Assembly: GCF_041296385.1 (NCBI RefSeq)
Contig: NC_091023.1
Span: 6,944,924 to 7,008,923, forward strand
Length of the DNA: 64,000 nucleotides
Source: Aphelocoma coerulescens
Taxonomy: Eukaryota; Chordata; Aves; Passeriformes; Corvidae
Direction: 5' to 3'
This document shows positions 34,126-49,523 of this stretch, piece by piece (the stretch's first letter is position 1; every line of letters begins with the position of its first letter). The notes under the pieces were generated by a model. The model saw only the letters and a program-made list of their open reading frames with translations. It did not search any database and was not told the DNA's origin. The position numbers and the translations under genes are program-made.

Positions 34126-37100
34126 AAAGAACTACTGGCTATTATGGGGTACCTTTGAAATATATTGAACACAGTGGCAAATTGTACAACCCAGTTAAAT
34201 TTTCCAAGGTGAATTGTCTTTTTACCTCCTTTCTACATTCACTTTTCGCTGTGAAGTAGCAGCCTTACAGAGCTGACACATCCAGAACTCCCATTTAAAA
34301 CTTACGGAAGTCTTGAATGTGAAACAAATGTAAGACAGGGCAGGAAAGGGAATATTCTTGTTAAAAAAATTTTGTTTTAGTTTGATTTTCAATATATCTG
34401 CTATGTACCAATAGCTGTACTTATACCAACTATACTTTTGAATTTTTGTTTTGGTTGAAGAGCAAGTTTAGCAAATGTAAAGTAAATCAAAATCAATCAT
34501 AATTAGTATCAATCCTGCCCTAAAAATGATTTTTTAATTCCTCTGAAACATGTCAATTTGCATTGGAAAGCTATTTTATACATTGTTGTGGAAAAAACCA
34601 TGGATTTCAGTTGCGCAAATAAGCACATTCAGAATGTGTCAGAATGGAGAATTTGAATGTGCAGTCAAACTTTATTGGAATTTAAAGTAAGTACTAAGAG
34701 AAAATTAATTGAAGGTTTTATGTTATGGGGCTTTAATCAGTTAAGATAACTTACGGCTGGCTCTACAGAAACAATAGAAGTGACCAAAAGTCAAAAATTT
34801 CTTGAACTCCTTGCCTTCCTCTCCTTTTTTTTTTTTTTTTTGTAATGGGAATATTATTAAAAAATTTGTTAGAAAAAGTGTTAAGATCTAGATCTTCAAC
34901 TCAGAACTAAGTAAATGGAAGAGTTACTGATCTTATGATTTCTCATCTAAGCCTTTATTTTGTTAAAATTAATGCAAAATTCCACAAATGCTGAAAATTT
35001 GTACAGGGATTCAAAAAAACTCAAAACAAACCTAAAGAAAGCTGAGAGTTTCTGGGAGCTGAGTTCTTAAAATGCCTCAACTTAAGGAGCTAATTTAAGA
35101 CAAGGAAAAGAAGTATCTTGATCTGTACTAGTAGGAGACATGAAGAGGGTTTTCAATCAGGCATCAGGCAAGGGCATGGGGAACTGCAGTGACTGAAAGT
35201 TGGAGTGAGGTGAATTCCTGTGGGAATGCCCCCAGGAAATTACCTGCATCCTTGGCTGGAGGGTGCAGTTTGTCTGTAGGGCAGTTTATCCAGGGCAGTT
35301 GGTGATCATATCTTTACATAGGACAAGAACGGCTTTCTAAAACGTGTGTCTCATTTCAAGCACAATTTATTGGGCTGATCACATCTACTACTACTGTGTT
35401 TGTTTCCACTCTAAGAAATTCTAGATGAAACCATGAATGATGTCACATTGAAAGGGAAAATTAAAATCCCTTTGTTCTGTAGTGATATTATGTAATACTT
35501 ATGCAATAGCTTTGATTTTACATATGTTTGTGTACTTTCTTTCTTAGCCTCTGTGTTGCATCAACATTAATAATGCATTATTACTATTTATACATTTTAT
35601 GTATATACTAAAAGGTCCTGTAAAAATAATACATCAGACTGAATGTCTACAATCACATCCTAGAATGAGAGTATGTCCTAGAAGCGCAAGGTGAGATATT
35701 TTCTATGCTCATTGATTTAAGTTCTGACGTAGTTTGCTTCCTATGTAAGTCATTTGGTAAGATGGGGAAGAGACTGAAGCTGTATTGTGTGACCATCAGC
35801 AATTAACGCCCATTAACAACTAATAAAGTAACAGAAGGCTCCATTGCTGTAGATATGCATAACTACGCTCATTCAGAGAGAATTAATTATGACATGAATA
35901 CATCCTTTGCATAAAATATCATAACTAATTAACAGCATATACATATACTTGTACAGCTTTTCCTGACAAAGTTTTGGTTATGCTCATCCCTTATTATTTT
36001 TTACATTTTTTCCCCAATATATGTATTTTCTAAGCACGTGTTTATCCATCATACTAAATTAGCATTTTGAGCCTTTTCAGGTAAAAATACAGCTAGGAGG
36101 TTTACAGATACTACATTTAACCAATCAGAGAACTGGCTAAGTAGGGAATTAATGAAACATGAAATATTGACTTGACAGAGTTCTATGGTACTTCATGAGC
36201 TTTTAAGGAGTGCTGTGTTAAGGTCCACAAAGAGAATATTCAGTTTACAAATCAATATCCTGAGAGACAGTAAAACCTCTAACACAGTCAAATGCCTGGC
36301 AAAATCATGGGGTGCCGGGATACAGTACAGCTGCTGTTCACACTATTGTTTAAAAGCCCTGGGTGGAGAGTTCTGTGTCTCAGGTCTTTGCCTTGCCAGT
36401 TACACTGACCTGCTTCTCAACAAAATGTTAAAATTTTGACTTATTATCCACTTGACAACTTAGAAATTATTCTTTGTGCTCTGCATTTATTGTTTTTATA
36501 CTGCATACACAGAGACAAACTTTCAAAATGGCAACACTATTTCCTTCCCATGGAAAAGGTATCTATTTAAAGAAATTAAGATAAGGTGCCCTCTCCTAAT
36601 TGTCATGACTGTTTTGTTCTCAGCATCCTTTTCTTGCAAAACCACTTGCTAAAAATGAAACTCTGAGCTCATATCTTTTGTGTGAGGTTTCAACATAGGG
36701 CTAAGATTTATGGCTGAATATTGAGGCCTTGGAAATAAAGCAAAGTCATGAAAAATCAACTTAGTTCTGCTAAAAGCCTGAGTAACTTGTTCAGTCTTTA
36801 TTTGTGTGTGAAGAAACAAAGATGGCATTGCTTGCCTCTTTCCTCTGAGTCAGTATTGATTAGTGGCAGTTTGAAAAGAAAAGATCTCATGGAAAACACT
36901 TTGACTGACAAGACTGAAAAGTGAGGCCCAAATGCTGTTTGTGTGGAATGAGTCAACAATCATGGATGTTACTTCCAACACTTGCCTCCAGTTCCTCCCA
37001 TTGTGTCTGAGACCTGCCCAGAAGAGAATTTCTGTCTAGGTAGGTGAGCAAAGTTCAGCCTTTCTTGCTATTGGAAAGAGCTGGAAGTGCATTCCCCTTG

Positions 37101-40100
37101 GAAGGTTCTTCTGTAAAGCACTGTTAGAGCTCTACATGAAGCACAGAAGGACCAGTCAAATGGAATTTTTCTTGTAAACTTTTGGGCATGGTATTTTGAA
37201 GAGACGGTAACATACTTCCCACTCTGTCCTTGCCTCATTTAATTTTCCTTTTAAATGATCCAATATGCAGATATAACACAGGAGAAAAATGCCTTGTACT
37301 CCCCCGAGCAGCCCCTACACTCCTCATGCTTGACAGCTGGGACTTTTGCCTATAGTTATTTGGTTGTTGTTTAACATGTAGAAATATGGCAAACTGCGTA
37401 AGTCGTTCTTAGCAACTGAATTCCCCTGAAGGATTCAGACAGAAGCAGCATGGTCACAGACACCTATTATTATTTTTAACTTGTTAGCACATGTGCACTC
37501 ACTAGGTTTATTTTTATTTTTTAGAAAATTAATCACTTGAAATGTATTCAGTGATGGCTGCTACTGCAAAAGCTGTCAGAGGTGCTATCTCACCAGGCTG
37601 GGGGCTCTGTTCTGCACAAACAACAGGAGTCACATTCTGAAAACTAAAAGTACTCTGGAAGGAGGCAATCGGCTGCTTGTCAGTGTGTGATGGCCTGCAG
37701 GTCTTGGGGATTCAGCTGCTGCCCAGAGATCTCACCAGGATGTGGCAGGAGCAGTAGGAAAGGCATGTACAGCAGGAGAGGGTGAAATCAAAAGGTGTTA
37801 TTTGCAGAATGGGCTCAGCAAATACTATTTGATGGCCCACTTGGGGGTTGCCTTCCCCCAGTATTGACTGGCACTACTCTACTTTGGATATCCCTCGCTG
37901 ATCCCAAGCTTTCTTGCTAGGTCAGTACAAGCAAGCCTACCTCAGTGCCTTGGAGTAGGAGGTTTGGCTTCTGACTCGGGCTTATTGCTTTGTTCAGGCC
38001 TGGGCCCTCCAGAGAAGGAATGGAAGGAATTTGGATGAGTTGTACATAGAGTTGTTGTCTAAACACTTATTATTTTATGTGAGTTCTTAGCTGATCTTCC
38101 AGAACAGACATCTGCAGGAACAAACTTTTTGTTGACACCTAAGACAAGGGGGAATTTCCTCATTCACATCTCAGAAGAGGAACTTGTCTGACACCTTGTT
38201 GACAAAACAGTAGGGACACGGGGTGCAGACACTGTGGGAGTACACAGAGCACATAGAGCTCACAGTTATGCCAGTTCAGCACGTTTTGTGTTTACCTTCA
38301 ACTTGAGCAAAGATGCACAAAATACGTTTTTAATCATTCTTAGAAATAAAATAATTGGCTTTCAGACATTGAGTTTTCATCTTTTTTCAGTAATTTCCAT
38401 CTCTCTTACTCCATCTGATTTTGCTGATGAAGTTGGATGCAGATGTTACACACAGTATTAACCAAAAACCTCCCTCCTCTCTTAACTAAGGACTTTAGCT
38501 TAGCTCTTAGAGACTTCATGATGTCACTTGTGATTGTGTTACTGAGTTTGAAAACATTAAAAATATAATCCAATGGATTCTATTGTCTTGAGTACTCATT
38601 TTTATTAAGGTGGTTTACATTATGAAATATTATGCTCTAGAGAACCATTGGCCAGTGGATAAAGCTGACCGACCTTGATTTTCAAAATAAATGGGGAATA
38701 CTGAATTTATTCATTCATTAATTCTCCTGAGCACTTATTCAAAGCTCTGTATTCAGGCTTTGAGGAAGCAGATAAAAATCATCAGCCTTTGTGAAATCAG
38801 AAAAACTTAGGAGGCAAGATGGTTTGGCCAAGGTCATGAAAGAAGTCACTATGCAGAGCAAGTCAGTGAGCATATCCACTAAAGTGTGCTTCCTTCTGGG
38901 CTATCTTTAAAGTGGATGGAAAATCTGAACCCAGTTTAAGTGCTTTGTCATTGCCATTAAGGATGCTTAAATTTTCTCTTAAAAGATTTTTTCAGGACCT
39001 GAATTCCCTGCATGAACTATGCATTAATACCTGTGACTGTAATCTATAACTTAATTGTATTTATTCTGTGGCAGTTTTGTAATTGCAACTGCTGCTTCTT
39101 ATCTTCATCAGATAAAGGTTGCATTACTTAGACATTGGACTGGAATACTGATGGATGGATTTTGAATTAAAAGAATCTATAGAAAGAAGTCTGGGGTTTT
39201 TTCTTTGATATTTCCATGACAAGCACAATTTAGCTAAGAAAATATGTATCTCCTTTGGCTTGTTCATGCCTGACCATAAAAGCTGAAATGCCATTTTAAT
39301 GCAGGGTCTTATCCATTAGAAGAATATTTTAAAGAAACAAATTTGTCAGACAGAAATAGTAGTTTTTACCTCATCTGGAGAAAACTTTATGGAGATACTT
39401 TCAAATATCTTAGACCTCAAGTTTTCACATAACTCCTAAGTGACAGAATTCAATGATAGAAAGATTTTGTGACCAATTCTAGAATCCAGATGAAGAGAAA
39501 AAGTTGTATAAGCTGTTGCAATTAGTGCATAGTTTTGGATTCACTGCAGCCATTTAGAAAAAGGTTAGAACCATTCTTGTGATAACCTTAAGGACTTAAA
39601 GCCAGTGTCCCAGCAGGACTGTAAATTGGGTCCAGAGCTATTGATGAAAATCCACAATAATACTCAGCCAGTTTTCTTTCACTACGCTGCTATCAGTGCA
39701 GAGCAGTTCCAGAACTGTTAGGTACTCCTAGGAAAATTCCTAGATTGGTGAGTGTATCTATTTCCCAAATGCCTTCTTTTTGCCATAAATCAGTTTTACT
39801 GCTTCAGATAGAAAAAAACACCAGCTCAGAAAGCCAGCAGCAAAATCTTCAGGGTAACTGAATACCATCATCCTGTGCTGTTGCATCTCTCTTAGAACGT
39901 AAGCACAAGTCATTATTTCCTGTTGATTAAGGGATGCTCTGTGTAGTAAATCTCATAAATTCACTCCTCTCACAGTGCTGTATGGTTAATCCTTTTCTGT
40001 CTGTGTCTCCAGCTCCACAACAGCATCCTTTCTGTGGGAAAAGCTCTGGCTTCATTCTACCATATCCTGTTTGAGAAATGAATCAGTGTTTAACTCTCCA

Positions 40101-40708
40101 AGGCATCCTGGAACATTAGAAAATAATTTGTTGTAGTAAAGTGGCATTTAGATATCTGTCTGTCTTTTTGGTGAATTTCTCACTCTAAGTTGGCACTTAT
40201 TTGATAGAAATAGAATTTAGGATGAAATTTTATAGTAATATTAAAAAAAAATCTAAGTTGAAAAATCCAAATAGTGTATGCTGTAGTTACATGAGTTGGT
40301 ACACTCAGTGTTGTTAAAATGCAACACACTTGCCACTGCAAGCTGGCTCTTAAGGCAAGTGTATAATCAATCAATTTAAGAATCGTTGGGGATGGGCCAA
40401 GCAATATAATTCAGGACACATTGCTGAAGTTAAGATTTCTCCCAGACATATGACAGGATTGGTTCTTAATAGCAGTGATGCCATGTGGTTTCAGTTACTG
40501 GATGCACATGCATGGAAAGCAGGGGAAGGAGCATTTTTATCTGATTTATTGACATTGCCACTGGAAAACTGAATTGAAACAAGTAATTGATAAATACGGT
40601 AATTTCATTTTGCAGTAAAAAGTACCAAGTACATTTAATATAGAAGAAGATAAAAGATAAAATGAATTCTTAAATTGTGTATTTTAGATGAAAATTTATA
40701 GATTTAGA

Positions 40709-40748
40709 TAGAGATATACCTATACCTATATCTATATCTATATATATA
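40709..40748. repeat. Short (TATATC)n-like AT-rich simple repeat
   Basis: Degenerate tandem run of ATACCTAT and ATATCTAT units leading into TATATATA. Confidence 0.75.
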
Positions 40749-43700
40749 ATATAAGAGAATGGCAGGCTGTGTTTCATAGAAGAGTAAAAGAAAAGAGAAA
40801 AAGAATTGAAAATTGAAAACCTGATACCTAAATATAATCTCAGATTATATTTAGAAAGGATTCCCCAGAAGTTCAGAGTAATGTTCATGATGATGTGTTT
40901 CTCTAGTTTATATGTGAAAAAAAAATTAATGCGTTTATAAGGAGAGTTACTTTCAACAGAGCATCAAAAATTACTTTTCCAAATTTACATTAAAAGCTTC
41001 CTAGAAACTGAAGAACTACACAAGTGAATTTTTTTATATACTCACTGGGTTTAATAAGGTAAGGAAAGAAGGAAAGAAGGAAAAGAGTTTGCCTAGAATA
41101 TTTCTGAAAGGAACTTAAGGAAGCTGAATGGATAAGGCAGAACAGCCATGTTTACCTCTGTCTTGCTAAAACTATTTGTTACTTAGTGCAAAATGAAAGT
41201 ATCCACTCTGGTCTCTAGAGATTTTTCCCACCTGCCCTATTTAGACTGTATTTGAAGTTACAGTTAGTGTAGTTTATTTGGCTTTATCGCGATTTTATGG
41301 AAATTTCCAGATGATCTGAGGTTTGACCAGAACAAAACCTGACATGGATACAAGTGTCTCCTTTTTATGAACATAGTCACAGGCTGCCAGGGGTGTGAAC
41401 ACAGCACAAGTGTAGTGTCAGCTTTGACTTCTGCGATAACAACCATAAAAAAGGAGTTTGAGCTAGGAAATATTTCTTCAGCACCATTAGACTCCTTATG
41501 AGGAGTCTCCCTTCATGACAGTGGGAAAACAGAGTCCTGTGATGAAATGAAATGTGTTACTTGTAAAAATATAGATAACTGGGCATTTTTTTCTAACTTG
41601 CCGAACATAAACCAAAGTTGTTGCAGTAAGCTATATATCTGTTAGAATGATGTTTATCATTGCCTTTGTTGCTAGTAAAAGACAACCCTGTCAGGGAAAA
41701 GAAGAGTCTTGGTTATCAGGGTATTGTGCTCCATTGCTTTCCCACTGAAAAATGAACCTTTTGGGGAGAGGACTGCTGCACGAATTAGCTCTGCTATCAG
41801 GAGATTGAAACCAGTGGGCATTTTAAGGTAGAAAAAATGTCTGTTAGAACAATATTCAGCATGAGGGGAAAAAATGATTCCTTTTCCTCCATGTGACTAT
41901 TACAGCTACATCTTCAGGCAGCAGTCCTAAGGATTTAAACAGCACCACGTTGTAAGAGTGACAATGACAACGTACAACATGGTTGGAAGGGCTGGGAGCC
42001 CTATTAACAGACAGTTGTGAGATTGCCTCATGCCTGCCATTCATTGGAATATGCTTATGGCCTTCCAAGGCTGATTTGCTATCTCTGTCCAACAATATAT
42101 CCTTCACTTGCAACTAAAGGTTCTATTACTGCATGGCAATCAGATGTACCTGAAGTTTCAAGGAAGACATATCATTATTATAACCTTTTGCATAGTGGCT
42201 ATCAGACACACACTCACTAGACTGAGTCTCTAATTAGATGCTTTGAAAGTTTAGATTTATCAAAAGCAGCCCAAGACTGTTCCTTTTCTCCCCATTAATA
42301 CATTTTCATTAGTGTCGGACCCAGCAGCTGCTGAATAATCTCCCTTTTATCTACTCAGCACATCAACATAACTTTTTTCTTTCTGTCAGTGATAGCATTG
42401 TGTTTTAATAGCTCCCATATCAAGGTAGAGATCTCAGCACCTTGCAGAATCCCATTCAAGGGCATTTGCAATGCAGACAGAAGATTGAATTTAGATATTT
42501 AAATATAACAAGGAAACATACTTGCATTAATCTTAACATGGAAGTTAATTAATTAATCTTAAACATGGAAATGCGTACTTTTGAAATCCTTGGCAAAATT
42601 ACAGGTAGTTTTGCTGTCTTGTCAAAAGGTAAAAAAGAAATTAAAAGTGTTATTTCAGCAAGTACTTTCATTGTGAAAAGAACAAATTATAAGCAAATAA
42701 GCACCAAAGTGACCCATGGTACAGCTTTAAAAAACTGAATTTGCTAAAATTAAGGAGTACTTGCACTATAAAGAGAAGGAATATGAAAAAAGGAAAAATC
42801 TTCTTGTTCTGCCCAGCTGTTTCATCAACAATTTTTTTTGCCTGGTGGAATGTGCCTGTTGCACAACAAAACAAAATGCACTCCAAAAAAAGTTGTAGTG
42901 GGTCCAGGAAGAGCTTTACTTCACAAAGACATATCTCTTACAAAAAGTGCTCTTTTCTGTGCCTGCCTATTGCATTTATTTTTCTCTTGATTCATACAAA
43001 CATTTTTTGGAGGAGGATTTACCAGGCCTGATAAGCAGTCTGCCATCCCGTGCCATCCTGTATTGAGGCACATGATCCAGTGTCTTGAGGTTTTATGCTT
43101 CAAGACGAACTGTAATGAACTGTTGGTCAGCTCTATAATTGAAAGCAGTACTTATTTTGCTATTGAGGATTTTGCTGTTGTGGTGCCTTTTTTTCCTTTT
43201 TGTTATGCAAGGGGGACTTAAAAGAAGAACAGTATTTTTTATCTGGGGATATGTCCTACATTTACCTTCACTAAGATTTGGGCATTCCCTTTTCAAATTT
43301 TTAGTGTCTAATGGGTACTGAAAACCAATCACTTCAGGGGAATATGTAACTGAGAAGGTACCTATATGTCCCTGAAGTTATATAAGCTGCAGTGGGAAGT
43401 ACTGCATGACATTAATCAGATTATCAAAGCATTTTTGTGGCTGAAGAGGGAAAAAGGCTCTCCTAAAAAATTCCAAATTATGTTCAAGCAAATTAGGTAC
43501 TTTTAACCTGTTAATTTAAACTCAAAGTTAAGCACTTGGTAAGGTTTTTGAGTGACCTTCAGCACTTTAAGTACCTACTTGTTTCTTTGGTTCCCAAAAT
43601 AAATTTGAAAAGACAGTAAAAAATAGATGCTTCCAACTAGAAATGGAATTTTGTGTAATGTGATAATTCAAATGTCTACAAGGTGGACTTGATGTGAGAG

Positions 43701-46700
43701 AAAAATACATTATAAAAGGTTGAACATATGTTGAAAAAAAAAAATACTATCTGCAGTAATTCTGCATTTGTGTTTGGGAGTAATTTTCCACAAAAGATGA
43801 CAAGGAAAGTTTCTAATGGAAGTTTGGGGCTTTTTAGTCCTTAAGGAGGTGGAACCAGACTGTTCACAGGTTATTTTGCTAGGGAACTTTGATGTTCTAC
43901 TTCTTTTCTGTTTGGCTTGATAGGGAATGAATCATCTGTTTCTGCATCATTTTGGAGAGTGTGAAATCTCATGTGCAGTTCGTGTTTGTCTGGCTCCTGA
44001 GTCAGCCCCTGTGTCTCAGATTGGTTGAAGCCAATCTCAGGCAAAGATGGGATGATATGTTACTGCTGCAGTGTTGGAAAAGTCTGTTCTGTGCTTCTGG
44101 CTGGTTTTTTATGTATAATAGGTCTAAAACATTCAAGTAATTCTTTCAGAGTTAGAATCTATTACCAGTTCCAAAGAACTGAGGAACTGAGAGTGTATCT
44201 GTGTTTACAGCTGCAATAATGGAACACGTGTTGGAATAAAGGAGTAGTGATGACTGGCTTTCCAGCTGGTGCTACTTTAGACCACATGTTGCCCTTAAGA
44301 ATTGTCCTGAGAAATTAAGTGTCTCTGATGATCATTGGCATCAGTGTTACAACAGAGAGATTGCATTACAGTGAACTACATTGTTCTACCCAAAGCTGAG
44401 TGTTTGTAGGAGCTGCTTGGTACTGTGTTTGAGTAAGTTCTTTCTGTGTTGCTGCAACACAGATAAAATGGCACTTTTCTCTCATTTTCCTCTACAAAAA
44501 TAACCTTGGAAATGCCAGCATCAAGAATGGCAACATGTTTCTTGACAGGATGAGTGAAAGATCACACAGTCATTTCACAGAAGTACTACTGAATTGTGTT
44601 AACTTCCTCTGCATGCCCTTAGCATGCCCAGCTGGAGAGAAGTGTTGGAAATTGTAATGGTTATGGATGATACGCATCAGTGTCTTGGTAAGAAAATATA
44701 ACTTGAAGCATGCTGATTTCAAATTAGGGAAGGGGAGCAAGGAACTATTGTGAGTCTTGTTGCACTTGATGGAATGTTAAATTTCAGTGAGCTCTCCCCA
44801 TACACTGTGGTCATAAGCCTCACCAAATTATAATGGTGACTGCATTGCATTATGAGCATTTCCTTTTTGTAGTAAATCCACTGACTCACACTAGCGAAAA
44901 AATTGGTGGGAACATCAGGATGGAGAGGAACTCTTCTGTTTAAGTATAACTCCAAATTTCAGTACAATTTTGCGTTAGGTCTTCATCATTCCTTGTGTTT
45001 CAACTCTGCACTTCTGTACTGTTGCCTTCTGCAGCTGGAAGGGGAGGGGAAAGAAAGGCCAGTCAAACAGACACAAGAAAGCTCTGAAAGTGAGTCTAAA
45101 AGCATTTTTAAGGACTGCCTATCTTTGCAGTGTACTGCTGAGAATCATGTTGTGTGTATTTCCACACATGCACAAACAAGTTTTAAATGTTAGCTACTCT
45201 ATAATGCTTATGGACCCATAAATAACTGCTCATGCTTCTGCTCCAATCTTGAACTGTCAAATAGCAGAACATTTAAATAAAATATTTTAGATTTGGAATG
45301 CTCTTGTCACAATATTGACCTTTTAATTTGCTCAGCATTAGAATAGTGGTGTATCACAAGACAAATGGTCTCTTGTTATGTAAATAAGTGTAGAGTCAAT
45401 AACCACAGACTGTTTCCCATTCTTCTTTCCTCCCTTCCTTTAATAAGAATGTTGCCATTGAAAGAGGGAATTTTATTTTGCCTCTGTGGTGCAGAAACTC
45501 AAGTGTCAGGCAGTCTTATTGAAGGGTTTGGTGAAGAACTGAAATGCCATTTTGCTTAACTGTTCAATGTGGATTCTTACTATCAGCTATTAATATAGAG
45601 AAAGTGCTTGCCCTAGTAATAAAATACATGGTACTGAAGGGGCTCTACTTTTGTAGGCACTTTTGCTAGACAGGAGAAAATTATTTAAATAAACGTTTGC
45701 TTTGAGGTTAAAAAACCTTTTTAAAATAGAAATAGCTGTACCACACGGGTAATAATCCAAGACAAATGCACTACTGATAGAGGAAGAAAGGATGAATAGT
45801 TGTGAATCTGTTATGTGATTACAGATGAGGCTGTCCAAAAAAGAATAAAATACAAAATGATACATACTAGGATGTTTTATTAATGTTGTAATGGTGAACT
45901 CTTGCTTTTTACTGTCAAGTTTCATACAGTAGAGCCAACCAAATGATAGACATTGATGGAAGTGGATGTATCCAGGGGAGCACATCATTCATGCCATGCC
46001 ATGCCGGGAGACTGCTATGCTCCACTGCTCAGTCCCATGGGAGACTCTTTAGGAATCTGATGCACCTTCTTGTTATGAGGAATTTGCCTTCGGTCTGTTT
46101 ATTTTACAATAAAACTATTACACAGATTATACTAAGTAACTCCTTCCCATCCTTTACAGTTGAACTGTTGCATAAATGTAGACTGTGACCCCAACTCTTA
46201 CTTCAATTCTGGTTTCTGTGGCTTAGATTTCAAGATATGAAAGCAGCCAAGATTATATACTAGAAGGGGTAAAGAAAATCTGAGTGGCATGGACAAAACA
46301 GGGAATGGCTGTTTGGTGGGAGAAATTACATTATAATGTACCTGTAGGTTGCAGGTTCAAGTAAACAAAAAGAGTGTTTTCTCAACAATGGAAAAAGCCT
46401 GTTTTGTGTACACTTTCCATTCACACTGCTTCTGTAGGCACTGGTCTTTCCTAACAAAATATAAAATGTCCATTGCCTGAAGGTATTGCAGTTCTGAAGA
46501 AATACAGAGTGGATATTGGCAAACCAGGGCTGAAATTCTGTTGAAGATCAAGAAAATCAATATAAAGTTTGATTCCTGAGTAGCAAGCAAATCTGGATAT
46601 GAATTCACTGTGAAGGTCTTGGTCACTAAGTAGTTATGAAATAGTCAGGGAGGAAGATGTTTGTCAAGTAATTGTTGAATGCTATACATTCAGCAAGGAT

Positions 46701-48290
46701 CTATTTTATGGAGAAAGTTTTGAATTACATTTTATGATAACAGGTTGTTAAAGGTTTGTGGAAACAGCATGGTTGATTTTACACACATTAATTGGAAAGC
46801 ATCGTCGTGGAAGCAATGAATGAACATAATTTCCTTTTCCAAGGGAAACGGTTGCAGCAGTAGAGATAAGAGGTTACAATTATAATGACAAGCAATTGAG
46901 ATGATTTGAAGCAAAGATATTCAAAGTTAAATATTTCTGAAGTTTCTGTATTTTATGTCCATAAGCTGTGGAAGTACATTGTGAACTTGCTTTTTCTCCA
47001 TAATTAGCAGCAGGTTACATTGCTTCTGCTTGATAAGCCATTAGTTATTAGTATGGTGCTAAATTTGCCCTTGTACCAAATGACCCAAAGGGGAAAAGCT
47101 GTCTGTTTGATTACAATAATAATAGCTTTTAACAATTGGATTTACTTAGCTAGATGTTAATTGATCCACTTATAACCTTCTGCAAAAAGAGTTTGTGAAT
47201 GTTACACAAGACTGGAGAGAGCTGCGGGCAAAAATTAGAAGACAGCTGGTGAATTAAGGGTTATGAACAGCCAAGTTCTATTGAAGGAAAATTACATTTC
47301 AAAAAAGGTCTCAGTCAGTGCTGAACATTAAAAAAAATCATGCCAAGTTTAACTGGGGATAGTGGTGTGAGCCGTCACTTTATTACAGTTACTTGTTTGT
47401 TCTCTTACTCTCCTTGGGGCTGAAGAGTAGGATACCTGGAGGGTGTCCATGATTATGAAATCAATAATTAGAAACTTGAAGAAAAAAAGTTTCTGTGTCA
47501 AATAATCTTTCAAGAAAAACAAATGACCGATACACTGAAATTTGGCAACTGGGCTATCCTCAACCCTGTGTAAGATGATAAACAGCATTTTAAATAGGCA
47601 AGTAGTTGCAATTTCCCTTAAGCAGAGCAGCAATTTAGCCCAAAATCCACGTTTCTGATCCTCTCCCTCTCCTACAACCTTTCTGTCATATTTAATTGTA
47701 ACCAGTTTTGACTTGTCCCACTCCAAGTACAAGAAAACTTAATCCCCATGAACTGGTGGTCTGTATGTGACTCAGCAGGGATATCCATTGATCTATGGAC
47801 ACACAGCTGGCTGGCTAACACACTCTTCCAGGAGAGAAAAGCAGCTTTGGCATGTACCTGGTTGATCAGACTCAAGTATATTTCCCAGAGACTTCCTTAG
47901 GCATAAGTATTGCCAAGAAAAAAAAAAAATACAGGGGAACTTACAGTAAATAATTTCATTCCATGTCTGTAATTCTGAGTAGCATCATCCACAGCTTTTG
48001 CAATGGCAACACAAGAATGTACATGGAGAGGGAGTATTACTCACCTGTTTATCACATGGGGACACTTAAGCCTTCATGGATAGTTATCTTCTGTTACTTT
48101 CTTAAGTAAAGCAAACCCCAAAACTTTAGAAAATTAAATTAGATGTCCATTACAGCACATCTGATGCTACACTCACAATATATAGTACTATTGAAATACC
48201 ATAGTTCAGAAAGTTTACCACCCCTGCTGTGCTAACTTTAGACTTTACAATGACTGTTTCTGAACCTCCTTTTCTTTATGCTGTGTCCCC

Positions 48291-48371
48291 ACCCATGGTA
48301 GGGAGGTTGGACTTACCTGATCTTTAAGGTCCCTTCCAACCCAGGCCATTCTGTGTGTTTATGATTCTATG
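48291..48371 (+). mobile_element. CR1 3' tail, short fragment
   Basis: Contains AGGTTGGACTTACCTGATCT, TTAAGGTCCCTTCCAACCCA and ends TTATGATTCTATG, the CR1 terminus. It lies about 1.1 kb beyond the RBP1 3' end. Confidence 0.9.
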
Positions 48372-49473
48372 TTAGATCAGGCTCCCAGCTTTTCTAAAAA
48401 GGATTAATAACTGCATATTTTAAAATAGTCTCTGGTTAGTAGAGAGTGGCAGCATTTGTTCCCATTTACATGTCTAAAATGTCTCAGTCAGCACTGAGCC
48501 CCCAAGGAAGGCAAAGCAAGGCCAAGTACAGGAGTTGCAGCAGAGCAGCAAAAGGGATATTCCCACTTTAGAACAGGCTCTGCCACAGTGATTTCCCCAC
48601 TGACTGAGTCCCTGAAAATGGCTGATAACAGCTGGTACAGGAGACACTTGGAATTCTGTGTTACATGCTGAAGCTCTGATCCAGCCTTTTTGAATTTGAT
48701 GTGAAGTGGTGGTGTTCACTGTATATCTCCAGCGTGTTGATGGACTGAAAATCTGGCAGTATGGTCAGCAAATTATTACCCTCACTAACGTTTAAATCAC
48801 AGTTCTGATTTAAACTGCCAGGCCAAGGCATTCCTATGCTCAGTCTGCATGAAAACATGGGACTATGATGGAGCATAAAAACATCTGCAAATGATACTGT
48901 ACAAAGCAATGCTGGTCTTATCCTCTGTGTGGTGTGTGTACAAGTATAGACAGTTTCTAGCTATGATCTTACTCTTAGTTTCTAAGAAAAGCTTTTTAGA
49001 AAAAAAAAATGCATGGGCAGATATTGGCTAAAGCATTTGGAAAATAATTGCCCCTTAGCCATGGTTTTATAAGCACTGTTTTTCCAAAATATTGATCCAT
49101 AAATTTACTCATTTTGAGAGATTAGGTTTTTATTTTTGATGGAACGCTTCCAGTACAGTGCTACTCCACTGGACCTAATGGTAACATTCTTACTGGCTTC
49201 AGTGAATTCAGGATTTAGGTGCAAGCTGCATCCTACAGCTCTCATTTGCTTCCCTAAAACTGCAGTTCAACATTTGAAAACAAGGGTATCTGGAGGCCCC
49301 TTGCTAAGGCTCTGAAAGGGTGATGTCTATCAAGAGTAAAAAAGTAGCTTACAAAGTCTAAAACTCCAGCATCTTGTTTTATACCTAACAGTCCTTTTTT
49401 GGTATAGTCAAGAATTATGGTATGCACACATTTATAGAGTTTAGTATCTTTAATTGGCATTTCTAAAAATAGT

Positions 49474-49523
49474 TTTATTTGCAGTCATTTTTTTTCAAAG
49501 TTATTTCCTAAAAATATTTTATT
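49474..49523 (-). terminator. RBP1: RBP1 polyadenylation signals (two AATAAA)
   Basis: Minus-strand AATAAA occurs at 49518-49523, about 133 nt after the stop codon and in the context GAATAAAATATTTTT, and again at 49474-49479. The nearer one is the likelier main signal. This is inferred from spacing only. Confidence 0.6.

Larger units (their letters stand above)
33950..49473. other. Intergenic sequence between RBP2 and RBP1
   Basis: About 15.5 kb of AT-rich DNA. One CR1 tail (48291-48371) is recognised, with a short hexanucleotide-like (TATATC)n patch near 40709-40748, a poly-T near 34827-34842 and a poly-A near 47919-47929. The longest open frames (45590-45988 and 47349-47732, both minus) have no splice context, no recognisable domain, and lengths expected by chance. 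Enhancers for RBP1 or RBP2 could lie here but cannot be seen from a single sequence. Confidence 0.5.

Noticed and set aside
45590..45988. 132-codon minus-strand frame
   Set aside because: No splice context, no recognisable domain, hydrophobic AT-rich composition, and a length expected a few times by chance in 64 kb.
47349..47732. 127-codon minus-strand frame
   Set aside because: Same reasons as the 45.6 kb frame. It is not near an acceptor that would make it a terminal exon of RBP1, whose last exon is fixed at 49656-49709.
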